Shown here: piece by piece, positions 1 to 5,833 of the stretch
Layout: the number at the start of each line of letters is the position of its first letter
Numbering within the stretch: the stretch's first letter is position 1
Assembly: GCA_039181495.1 (NCBI GenBank)
Contig: JBCDCP010000103.1
Span: 1-10,464 of the forward strand
From: JBCDCP01 sp039181495
GTDB taxonomy: Bacteria; Pseudomonadota; Alphaproteobacteria; Rhizobiales; Tepidamorphaceae
Reading direction: 5' to 3'
DNA: 10,464 bases
Translations under genes and position numbers: made by a program
Notes under the pieces: generated by a model
Database searches by the model: none
What the model was told of the DNA's origin: nothing
What the model saw: only the letters and a program-made list of their open reading frames with translations

Positions 1-368
1 GCTCCGCGAAGCGAAAGTGAGCCGCGGATTTCCGGGGTCGTGATCTCAACTCGTGCAGCTTCACCGAGCGCGCTGTCACGACTGGCGGCTGGCGCGGCAG
101 CTCCCGGCTGCGTCGTGCCTGCAGGCAGCGGCACACCAAGATTGGTTCCATCGGTTGAGGGCCGTGTCTGCGAGGGCGTTGGTGCGCCGGTGGCTGGATC
201 GGCAGTACCGGCCGCTTGCTGTTCCTGAAGAATCTGTTCGGCAGCCTGACGCTCCTCCATTGCGATGCGCTGGCGCTCCATCTCAGGCACATTGACCATG
301 AAGTGCCAGGAGATCAGGACCGCCATGGAGAGAGCAATGGCAATGATGTAGTTCTTGTTGTCGATCAT
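1..368 (-). CDS. yidC: YidC membrane protein insertase, N-terminal part (cut by window edge)
   Basis: YidC inserts and folds proteins in the inner membrane, alone or with the Sec translocon. Only the first 122 codons are in the window; the frame is open to the left edge. The start reads MIDNKNYIIAIALSMAVLIS, the usual YidC opening with a short polar head and a first membrane segment (about residues 6-24). An acidic, Glu/Gln-rich stretch (about 28-50) and a Pro/Ala/Thr-rich linker follow, then VEITTPEIRGSLSLRG near residue 107, which matches the start of the periplasmic P1 domain of Gram-negative YidC. The ATG at 368 overlaps the rnpA stop (ATGA), so translation is probably coupled. Gene order rpmH-rnpA-yidC is conserved in bacteria. 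Identification is from family knowledge of the N-terminus plus context; the catalytic five-helix core lies outside the window. Confidence 0.93.
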   Translation of the reverse strand, partial: MIDNKNYIIAIALSMAVLISWHFMVNVPEMERQRIAMEERQAAEQILQEQQAAGTADPATGAPTPSQTRPSTDGTNLGVPLPAGTTQPGAAAPAASRDSALGEAARVEITTPEIRGSLSLRG

Positions 369-790
369 GAACAACCGTCTTTCCGTGAAGACTGCCGCCG
401 CTTGTGCCGTTGGCTGCGACCGGTCGGTTCCGTTGCGCTGTCCGACGCCCCCCGGAGCGCTTTGTGCACGTTGTGGAAGGCTCTGTCGAGATCGCGAACA
501 AGCCGGGAGTAGGGAAGCGACAACACGGCGCGGCGCGCGACCAGCGCGTAGTCATGGCCTTGTCTCAACCAGACGGTGTCCGACTGGCGCACCGCCTCGC
601 GCAATCGGCGATGGATGCGGTTGCGTTCAACCGCATTTCCGGTGCGCTTTGTCACGGTGAAACCAAGACGCGGCGGTCGTTGATCGGCGCCGGGACGGGC
701 ACAGGCCTGGAGCAGAAAGGCAGAACTGCGCGCGACCAATCCGCCATGTCGAAGCCGCAGAAAGTCCCGACGCTGCAATTTGCCACGCAC
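365..790 (-). CDS. rnpA: Ribonuclease P protein component
   Basis: RnpA is the small basic protein subunit of RNase P, which assists the catalytic RNA in removing 5' leaders from pre-tRNAs. The diagnostic RNR motif is clear: LGFTVTKRTGNAVERNRIHR then RLREAVR (about residues 42-67 with this start), preceded by QRRDFLRLRHGG and AFLLQA, which match the usual N-terminal alpha-helix and first strand. The C-terminal tail is basic (HKRRQSSRK). The start is uncertain: there is no internal ATG, and the frame stays open upstream into rpmH. I chose GTG at 790 (141 aa, a normal length) because homology-like sequence begins there. TTG at 778 (137 aa) or GTG at 853 (162 aa, 13 nt after the rpmH stop) are alternatives. 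It lies between rpmH and yidC and its TGA overlaps the yidC ATG. No yidD gene sits between rnpA and yidC. Confidence 0.93.
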   Translation of the reverse strand: MRGKLQRRDFLRLRHGGLVARSSAFLLQACARPGADQRPPRLGFTVTKRTGNAVERNRIHRRLREAVRQSDTVWLRQGHDYALVARRAVLSLPYSRLVRDLDRAFHNVHKALRGASDSATEPTGRSQRHKRRQSSRKDGCS

Positions 791-866
791 TGCTTCCCGA
801 ACCGCGTTTTCGGAACTGGCTAAAGCCACACCTCGGTACGCCGGGCGGGTCACCAGTCGATCGGCC

Positions 867-1001
867 TCAGGCGGAGAGCTTCTTGCGGCCCTTGGCCCGA
901 CGGCGCGCAAGGATCTTGCGCCCGGCTTTCGTGGCCATGCGCGAACGGAAGCCGTGGCGACGCTTGCGCACGAGGCGACTTGGTTGGAATGTCCGTTTCA
1001 C
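867..1001 (-). CDS. rpmH: 50S ribosomal protein L34
   Basis: Encodes a 44-residue, very basic protein, VKRTFQPSRLVRKRRHGFRS then RMATKAGRKILARRRAKGRK and KLSA, matching the bacterial L34 pattern almost throughout (KRT.QPS.L.RKRRHGFR.RM.T..GR..L..RR.KGR..LSA). L34 is a component of the large ribosomal subunit that binds 23S rRNA. The start is GTG at 1001 (read as Met), not ATG; it is fixed by the family's conserved N-terminus and by an AAGGAGA Shine-Dalgarno 6 nt upstream. The stop is TGA at 869-867. It is the first gene of the leftward rpmH-rnpA-yidC operon. Confidence 0.97.
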   Translation of the reverse strand: MKRTFQPSRLVRKRRHGFRSRMATKAGRKILARRRAKGRKKLSA

Positions 1002-1007
1002 GGTCGG

Positions 1008-1014
1008 TCTCCTT
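1008..1014 (-). promoter_or_regulatory. rpmH ribosome binding site
   Basis: On the minus strand AAGGAGA ends 6 nt before the GTG start of rpmH. It is a near-perfect Shine-Dalgarno and decides in favour of the GTG start at 1001. Confidence 0.85.
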
Positions 1015-1015
1015 G

Positions 1016-1040
1016 CCGGTGGACACCCATCGTCCGCCGG
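1016..1040 (-). repeat. Inverted repeat (leader hairpin) next to the rpmH ribosome binding site
   Basis: Nine-base arms 1016-1024 (CCGGTGGAC) and 1032-1040 (GTCCGCCGG) flank a 7-nt loop. In the rpmH mRNA the stem would have eight Watson-Crick pairs and one C-A mismatch. It ends one base before the AAGGAGA Shine-Dalgarno. The position suggests a leader structure that could affect translation or mRNA stability, but that function is inference. Confidence 0.5.
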
Positions 1041-1166
1041 TCAACATGCACGGCCTCGACAGCGCAGATTTTTCAGCGCCTCGTCTTTGGCCAAGTTGCG
1101 GATGCGATAAAGCCCGAACGCCTCAGTCAAATCCGACCTAGCAGCGGGCTCGAAATCAAGTCGCGG

Positions 1167-1195
1167 CTTATAGATTACACCCTGCATGGCGTCAA
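1167..1195 (-). promoter_or_regulatory. Sigma70-type promoter for rpmH-rnpA-yidC
   Basis: On the minus strand TTGACG (1195-1190) is followed after exactly 17 nt by TATAAG (1172-1167). Each hexamer matches the housekeeping consensus at five of six positions with ideal spacing. Transcription would start near 1160, giving a leader of about 160 nt before rpmH. A second TTGACT at 1130-1125 lacks a good -10 partner. Confidence 0.72.
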
Positions 1196-1282
1196 CGCGG
1201 CGCAATGGGCCACACGTGGACCCAAAGAACGACCCTGATCCAGCGATCACACCATCGCCCGAATTCTCACAAACCGGTGAAA

Positions 1283-1298
1283 TGTGCAAATTCGCACA
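1283..1298. promoter_or_regulatory. 16-bp near-palindrome, possible operator
   Basis: TGTGCAAATTCGCACA is a palindrome except for one mismatched pair flanking the AATT centre; the TGTGC/GCACA arms are perfect. It lies about 80 nt upstream of the TVP38-family start and would fall between the weak hexamers GTGAAA and CATAAA. That placement suits a repressor or MerR-type site, but no regulator is known, and the weak promoter makes this tentative. Confidence 0.35.
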
Positions 1299-1376
1299 AG
1301 CATAAAGTGTAGTTCTGCCCACCTTTGGTCGGTCAGAGGCGATGATTGTCGTTCAACGACCGAGAAGGCGTTGGAC

Positions 1377-2279
1377 ATGCCCGCGCGCTGGCGACAGGAT
1401 AACCACCAGGCCGAAGCCAGACCCATCATGACACAAGCCAGCAGAGAACTGATTTCCATGCCGTTGCCCGAAGATGCCGGACCGCGCGAAGCGGGCTCAG
1501 AAGAGCCCAGCGTATCGAATGATTCGCCCGCATCCAAGCCTGGTCTGCTGCGCAGGCTCTTGCCGCTGATTGTCATTGCCGCTGCCATGGTGGCCGTTTT
1601 CAGTACCGGGTTGCATCGCTATCTCAGCCTTTCCGCTCTGGCCGAGAACCGCTCGACCCTTCAGGGCTTTGTGCAGGACAACCTGGTCTTTGCCATGCTG
1701 ACCTATGCGGCGCTGTACATCGCAGCCGTTGTCCTGTCGGTCCCCGGAGCGGTCATCCTGACAATCGCCGGAGGGTTGCTTTTCGGCTGGATGATTGGCG
1801 GGAGTCTCACCGTGCTGTCAGCAACAGCAGGCGCGACCGGCATCTTTCTCGTGGCGCGCACAGCCGCTGGGCAGTCGCTTGCAGACAAGGCAGGCCCATT
1901 CATCGGCAAGCTGGCGGACGGCTTCAAGCAGGACGCTTTCAGCTACATGTTGTTTCTGCGTCTCGCGCCGCTCTTCCCATTCTGGATTGTCAATCTGGCG
2001 CCGGCGCTGCTTGGGGTTAAGCTGCGGACTTATGTGCTGGCGACACTGATCGGGATCATTCCGGGAACCTTTGCCTATTCCTTTGTCGGCGCTGGGCTGG
2101 ATAGCGTCATTGGTGCGCAGGAGGCTCAATGCGCCGAACGTGGCGCAGACCCCTGCACCTTTGATCTTTCGGTGCAAGGTCTACTGACCCCGGAGATCAT
2201 CGCTGCCTTTGCTCTGCTCGGCGTGCTCGCACTCATCCCGCCGATCGCCAAACGGTTCTTGGGGCGCAAAACCGCGTAG
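1377..2279 (+). CDS. TVP38/TMEM64 family (SNARE_assoc) inner membrane protein
   Basis: About 300 aa. After a hydrophilic N-terminal segment of about 50 residues comes a membrane span near 57-77, more spans near 102-160, and the family core: VVLSVPGAVILTIAGGLLFG (about 118-137) followed by FLRLAPLFPFWIVN (about 193-206) and GIIPGTFAYSFVGAG. These match the SNARE_assoc domain shared by TVP38/TMEM64 and DedA proteins, thought to act in lipid or small-molecule movement across the membrane; the bacterial substrate is not established. A loop before the last helix contains CAERGADPC, a C-X7-C pair that could form a disulfide. The ATG at 1377 is chosen for GAGAAGG 8 nt upstream; ATG 1428 or 1458 and GTG 1284 are possible. 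It precedes an oxidoreductase gene, a pairing known in proteobacteria both as neighbours and as fusions. Confidence 0.85.
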   Translation: MPARWRQDNHQAEARPIMTQASRELISMPLPEDAGPREAGSEEPSVSNDSPASKPGLLRRLLPLIVIAAAMVAVFSTGLHRYLSLSALAENRSTLQGFVQDNLVFAMLTYAALYIAAVVLSVPGAVILTIAGGLLFGWMIGGSLTVLSATAGATGIFLVARTAAGQSLADKAGPFIGKLADGFKQDAFSYMLFLRLAPLFPFWIVNLAPALLGVKLRTYVLATLIGIIPGTFAYSFVGAGLDSVIGAQEAQCAERGADPCTFDLSVQGLLTPEIIAAFALLGVLALIPPIAKRFLGRKTA

Positions 2280-2362
2280 GGCAATCCCAAGCCGCTACGC
2301 GCCCAACGAACGCGACCCCCTTTTGAAGGCCTGATTGCAAGAACGGCAAACAGGCTGATACA

Positions 2363-2400
2363 CCCCGACCAGCTCACATCGAGGTTGGGGTCTCATTTTC
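2363..2400 (+). terminator. Terminator-like hairpin after the TVP38-family gene
   Basis: Arms CCCCGACC (2363-2370) and GGTTGGGG (2383-2390) form an 8-bp stem with one G-U pair around a 12-nt loop, followed by TCTCATTTTC. The T tract is interrupted, so this could be a weak terminator or attenuator between the membrane protein gene and the oxidoreductase gene, reducing rather than blocking read-through. Confidence 0.4.
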
Positions 2401-2438
2401 AGTGCCCGCTTCAGGCGAGCCAACCGGAGTTTGAATTC

Positions 2439-3866
2439 ATGTCCGATGCAACGCTCGAAACCGATATCTGCGTCATTGGTGCCGGGTCGGGCGGTCTCTC
2501 CGTCGCGGCTGCCACCGCCGCCTTCGGTGTGCCGGTGGTCTTGCTTGAGAAAGGCAAGATGGGCGGGGACTGCCTGAACTACGGTTGCGTGCCGTCGAAG
2601 GCCCTGATTGCGTCCGCCAAGAAGGCCCACAGCATGCGGAACGGAGCCAAGTTCGGGATTGCTAAGGCCAACCCGCGGGTCGATTTCCAGGCTGTTCACG
2701 ATCATATCCACGGTGTCATCGGCGCTATCGAGCCAAACGACTCCGTCGAACGTTTCACCGGTCTTGGGGTCAAGGTCATCCAGCAGTCTGGCCGGTTTGT
2801 CGATTCCGAAACCGTAGCCGCCGGCACACAGCGCATCAAGGCGCGCCGGTTCGTCATAGCGACGGGCTCTTCGCCATTCGTGCCGCCGATCCCTGGCCTG
2901 GAAACCGTTCCCTTTCTGACCAATGAGACGTTGTTCGAACTGACTGAACGCCCCGAGCATCTCATCATCATGGGCGGCGGCCCGATTGGCATGGAAATCG
3001 CTCAGGCGATGGTCCGGCTTGGCGCCAGAGTCACAGTCGTCGAGATGGCGCAACCGCTCGGCAAGGACGATCCGGAACTGACCCGGATCGTGCTGCAATC
3101 GCTTGAGGCAGATGGCGTCGAAATCCGCGGACTGACCAAGGCGGTCAAAGTCGCACAGCACCAGCGCGGGATCGAACTGACGGTAGAGGGCCCAGACGGC
3201 GAGGACTCAATTGTCGGATCGCATCTGCTGATTGCCGCAGGCCGCGCCCCCAACGTCAAGGGGCTGGGCCTCGACAAGGCCGGCATTGAACACTCCAACC
3301 GCGGCATCAAAGTCAACAAGGGCATGCGCACCACCAACAAGCGTGTCTATGCGATCGGTGACGTGGCCGGTGGGCTGCAGTTCACCCATGTGGCCAACTA
3401 CCATGCGGGCCTGGTTGTTCGGAACGCGCTGTTCAAGATGCCGGTCAGCAACGTAACCAACCACATTCCGTGGGTCACCTACACCGATCCCGAACTTGCC
3501 CATGTCGGCGAGACAGAGTTCACAGCGGCTGAGAAGAAGATCGATTTTCGGGTGCTGCGCTGGCCTTATGCCGAGAATGACCGGGCTCAAGCCGAGCGGC
3601 TGACAGACGGACTGATCAAGGTCATCACCACCAAGCGTGGTCGGATCATCGGTGCCAGTATCGTTGGTGCGCAGGCTGGCGAGATCATCCAGATGTGGGG
3701 GCTGGCCATTGCGCAGAAGCTGAAAATCTCTGCGATGACCGGTTTCGTGTCGCCCTATCCGACATTCACCGAGGTGGGAAAACGTGCGGCGATCAACTAC
3801 TACAAGCCCAGCCTGTCGAGCTCGATGGTGCAGAATGTTATCGGCTTCATGCGCAAATTCGGTTAG
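2439..3866 (+). CDS. FAD-dependent pyridine nucleotide-disulfide oxidoreductase (lipoamide dehydrogenase/mercuric reductase-like)
   Basis: 475 aa, a normal length for the superfamily. The FAD site is GAGSGG (14-19); the redox-active disulfide is GGDCLNYGCVPSK (C45 and C50); GGGPIG (179-184) starts the NAD(P) fold, and the acidic E202 after its second strand favours NADH over NADPH; GDVAGG (307-312) is the second FAD contact. At the dimer interface SPYPTFTE has Tyr440 where lipoamide dehydrogenase has its catalytic His, while Glu445 is kept. Mercuric reductases also have Tyr there but carry a C-terminal Cys pair and usually an N-terminal HMA domain; both are absent. The substrate is therefore unknown. 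It should be soluble, cytoplasmic and dimeric. The ATG at 2439 has GGAG upstream; the frame extends to a TTG at 2385 that lies inside the terminator-like hairpin. It follows the TVP38-family gene, a known partnership, and precedes a histidine kinase by 33 nt. Confidence 0.9.
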   Translation: MSDATLETDICVIGAGSGGLSVAAATAAFGVPVVLLEKGKMGGDCLNYGCVPSKALIASAKKAHSMRNGAKFGIAKANPRVDFQAVHDHIHGVIGAIEPNDSVERFTGLGVKVIQQSGRFVDSETVAAGTQRIKARRFVIATGSSPFVPPIPGLETVPFLTNETLFELTERPEHLIIMGGGPIGMEIAQAMVRLGARVTVVEMAQPLGKDDPELTRIVLQSLEADGVEIRGLTKAVKVAQHQRGIELTVEGPDGEDSIVGSHLLIAAGRAPNVKGLGLDKAGIEHSNRGIKVNKGMRTTNKRVYAIGDVAGGLQFTHVANYHAGLVVRNALFKMPVSNVTNHIPWVTYTDPELAHVGETEFTAAEKKIDFRVLRWPYAENDRAQAERLTDGLIKVITTKRGRIIGASIVGAQAGEIIQMWGLAIAQKLKISAMTGFVSPYPTFTEVGKRAAINYYKPSLSSSMVQNVIGFMRKFG

Positions 3867-3899
3867 CCCCCCGTCAAACGTTCACGAATCCGGCGGGCA

Positions 3900-5483
3900 A
3901 TGACCGAAGACAGCCACCTGCCTGACCCGACTTCCAACAGCCAGGATGCGGAGAAGCCGCGGCTGCGTGGGCTCGGGCTTTCGGGCAAACTACTGTTACT
4001 GACGATATTATTTGTGATGGTCAGCGAAGTGCTGATTTATGCACCGTCGATGGCCAACTTCCGCGTGACGTGGCTGGAGGATCGCGTCGGTCAGGCGCGG
4101 CTCGCTGCCCGGGTGTTCGATGCTGCTCCCGAAGCCAGTGTGTCGCCCGACCTTCAGGAACGCCTCTTGGATGACATCGGCGCGTTCACGCTTGCGGTTC
4201 GCAGGGGTTCGACACGTCAGCTGCTCGCCGCCAGCGAAATGCCCGAAATGGTGGTGGTTACGGTCGATCTGCGCGAAATCGGTGTTATGCCGGCGATCGT
4301 CGAGGCCTTTGCCCTGCTATTCACCAATGACCCAGGGCCGATGCGGGTTGTCGGCGCGCTGGAGGGGCTGGAACAACCAAAGACCGGTGTTCCACCGCCA
4401 GCGGACGACAGCGGCTATGGCAGCTTCATCGAAATCGTGATCGACCAGAAACCGCTGCAAGAGGCCATGCTGGCCTATTCGCTCAACATACTGACCCTGT
4501 CGATCATCATTTCGATCATTACGGCGGGTCTCGTCTATCTCAGCCTGACCTGGCTCCTGGTGCGACCGATGCGGCGATTCACCCGCGCCATGGTCGATTT
4601 CAGGTCCAACCCGGAAGACAGCCGTCGCGTCATCGCGCCATCGGGTCGCAGCGACGAGATTGGTATTGCCGAAAACGAACTGCAGACAATGCAGCGGGAC
4701 CTGTCCGGTATGCTGGCGCAGAAAAACCGGCTCGCGGCTCTTGGGCTGGCGGTCAGCAAGATCAGCCACGACCTACGCAACATGCTGTCCGCCGCGCAGC
4801 TGATTGGGGACAGGGTCGGCGAGATCGAAGATCCGGCAGTGCAGCGTTTTGCTCCCAAATTGGTTGGAACCCTGGACCGGGCGATCGGCTTTTGCGCCGA
4901 CACGCTGCGCTATGGGCGGGCGCAGGAACCGGCCCCAAAGCAAGGCGATGTCGATCTCAAGAAGCTGGTTGACGAACTACGCGACACCGTGCTGCCGGCC
5001 GGAGTCGAGCAGCTGGAAGGTATCGCTTTCTATAATGCCGTTGAGCCGGGTCTGACCGTCTATGCGGATCCGGACCATCTTTTCCGCGTGCTCATCAACC
5101 TGTGCCGAAACGCTGTGCAGGCTCTCGAAGGACGTGGGTTGACCACGCCGGACGGGGACTGGATTGCGGTTCGGGCCGAACATGATGGTGACAAAACACG
5201 GATCCTGTTGGCAGATGGTGGACCCGGCGTTCCGGACAAGGCGCGTGCCACGCTGTTTCAGCCCTTCGGCGACACGACCCGGGTTGGCGGCTCAGGACTG
5301 GGCCTGGCGATCGCGGCAGAACTGATACGTGCCCATGGCGGGCGCATTGGTCTGGTCGACGAGCAAGAACAGGCCGCAGCCATGATACCTGAACACTTTG
5401 CGCACAAGTCGGACGGCACCGCTGATAGCATGCTGCCGAGCGGGCCTGTTGGCGCGGTTTTCGAGATCGTCCTGCCCCGCTAA
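3900..5483 (+). CDS. Membrane-bound sensor histidine kinase, orphan
   Basis: 527 aa. A short cytoplasmic N-terminus leads to a membrane helix near 31-49, a periplasmic sensor region of about 140 residues (50-189) without a domain I recognise, a second helix near 190-221, then a HAMP-like linker starting at LVRPMRRF. The phospho-acceptor is His290 in ISHDLRNMLSAAQL; this H-box has Met where many kinases have Pro. The ATPase domain shows the N box LINLCRNAVQAL (N404), the G1 box ADGGPG (438-443), an F-box-like LFQPFGDTTR and the G2 box GSGLGLAIA (464-472). Between G2 and the last strand (FEIVLPR) lies an extra stretch of about 30 residues rich in acidic and small residues. Autophosphorylation should be intact. 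No response regulator gene is in the window, so the partner is unknown. The 33-nt gap to the oxidoreductase gene suggests cotranscription; the Shine-Dalgarno is weak. Confidence 0.92.
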   Translation: MTEDSHLPDPTSNSQDAEKPRLRGLGLSGKLLLLTILFVMVSEVLIYAPSMANFRVTWLEDRVGQARLAARVFDAAPEASVSPDLQERLLDDIGAFTLAVRRGSTRQLLAASEMPEMVVVTVDLREIGVMPAIVEAFALLFTNDPGPMRVVGALEGLEQPKTGVPPPADDSGYGSFIEIVIDQKPLQEAMLAYSLNILTLSIIISIITAGLVYLSLTWLLVRPMRRFTRAMVDFRSNPEDSRRVIAPSGRSDEIGIAENELQTMQRDLSGMLAQKNRLAALGLAVSKISHDLRNMLSAAQLIGDRVGEIEDPAVQRFAPKLVGTLDRAIGFCADTLRYGRAQEPAPKQGDVDLKKLVDELRDTVLPAGVEQLEGIAFYNAVEPGLTVYADPDHLFRVLINLCRNAVQALEGRGLTTPDGDWIAVRAEHDGDKTRILLADGGPGVPDKARATLFQPFGDTTRVGGSGLGLAIAAELIRAHGGRIGLVDEQEQAAAMIPEHFAHKSDGTADSMLPSGPVGAVFEIVLPR

Positions 5484-5569
5484 CCCAATCTAGCGCAACG
5501 TGTTTCCCGTGCGATGATCCTGGCAGTCGATGCCGCTTGCCAAGCGCTGCCTCAGCAGCTAAGCAACGC

Positions 5570-5606
5570 GCCTCCGCAGACAGCGGCTTGCGGCCGTAGC
5601 GGAGGC
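5570..5606 (+). repeat. Inverted repeat upstream of tRNA-Arg
   Basis: Perfect 8-base arms GCCTCCGC (5570-5577) and GCGGAGGC (5599-5606) enclose a second pair CGGC/GCCG (5584-5587 and 5593-5596). A smaller hairpin, GCTGC-CTCA-GCAGC, precedes it at 5546-5559. There is no T tract, so an intrinsic terminator for the kinase gene is doubtful. It ends 4 nt before the mature tRNA and may be a leader structure or a rho-dependent end. Confidence 0.5.
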
Positions 5607-5610
5607 CTCA

Positions 5611-5687
5611 GCACCGGTAGCTCAGCTGGATAGAGCACCAGACTACGAATCTGGGGGTCGGGGGTTCGAATCCTCCCCGGTGCGCCA
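5611..5687 (+). tRNA. tRNA-Arg, anticodon ACG
   Basis: A complete 77-nt tRNA with encoded CCA. The acceptor stem GCACCGG (5611-5617) pairs fully with CCGGTGC (5677-5683), then discriminator G and CCA (5685-5687). The D arm is GCTC/GAGC (5620-5623 and 5633-5636). The anticodon stem CCAGA/TCTGG holds loop CTACGAA with anticodon ACG at 5645-5647, expected to be edited to ICG to read CGU, CGC and CGA. The variable loop is 5 nt. The T arm is GGGGG-TTCGAAT-CCTCC with one G-U pair. All canonical elements are present. Confidence 0.97.
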
Positions 5688-5692
5688 CGTCC

Positions 5693-5706
5693 ATTGATCG
5701 ATCAAT
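5693..5706. repeat. Perfect 14-bp palindrome after tRNA-Arg
   Basis: ATTGATCGATCAAT is perfectly self-complementary and begins 5 nt after the tRNA CCA. It resembles half sites of FNR/FixK regulators (TTGAT...ATCAA), but the spacer is 2 nt rather than the required 4. It could be an operator for the downstream efflux genes; function is unknown. Confidence 0.5.
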
Positions 5707-5711
5707 ATCGC

Positions 5712-5754
5712 GGCCAACCCGATTGGCCAGACCGTGAACGCGGTTTGAACGGTC
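5712..5754. repeat. Two successive perfect inverted repeats
   Basis: GGCCAA-CCCGA-TTGGCC (5712-5728) is a 6-bp stem with a 5-nt loop. It is followed at once by GACCGT (5730-5735) and ACGGTC (5749-5754), 6-base arms 13 nt apart. Neither is followed by a T tract. They may help end tRNA transcription or serve as protein binding sites before the efflux operon. Confidence 0.45.
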
Positions 5755-5763
5755 GGGGGCACT

Positions 5764-5813
5764 AGGCCGTAAGTTGTCCTACCGCGCATACGCTATTTCA
5801 CGGCCTTTATTTT
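5764..5813 (+). terminator. Possible terminator downstream of tRNA-Arg
   Basis: Arms AGGCCGT (5764-5770) and ACGGCCT (5800-5806) are perfect and the second runs into TTTATTTT. The 29-nt loop is long for an intrinsic terminator, so this is a weak call. It would separate the tRNA transcript from the efflux operon. Confidence 0.35.
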
Positions 5814-5833
5814 GAGCCACCATTGGTCTCTGT

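Larger units (their letters stand above)
1002..1376. other. Divergent intergenic region between rpmH and the TVP38 gene
   Basis: This 375-nt stretch separates leftward rpmH from the rightward membrane-protein gene. It holds the rpmH promoter, leader and hairpin on the left and a 16-bp near-palindrome on the right. The frames open here on either strand show no recognisable domain. I saw no convincing rightward promoter: the best guess is GTGAAA (1277-1282) and CATAAA (1301-1306), 18 nt apart, a weak match. Confidence 0.6.

Noticed and set aside
1102..1130. Second rpmH promoter starting with TTGACT
   Set aside because: At 15-17 nt spacing the possible -10 elements (TATCGC, TCGCAT) are poor compared with the site at 1167-1195.
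780..1238. 152-codon plus-strand frame
   Set aside because: It runs antisense through rnpA and rpmH, both firmly identified on the minus strand.
1041..1322. 93-codon minus-strand frame upstream of rpmH
   Set aside because: It spans the strong rpmH promoter, has no recognisable motif, and its composition looks like chance open frame in GC-rich DNA.
1002..1376. oriC-like region next to rpmH
   Set aside because: No clear DnaA boxes were seen, and dnaA is not adjacent; alphaproteobacterial origins usually lie elsewhere.
2295..3161. 288-codon minus-strand frame
   Set aside because: It is antisense to the oxidoreductase, whose FAD and disulfide motifs are unambiguous; there are no domain features in the minus frame.
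5693..5706. FNR/FixK box
   Set aside because: The half sites TTGAT and ATCAA are separated by 2 nt, not the 4 nt needed for this family.
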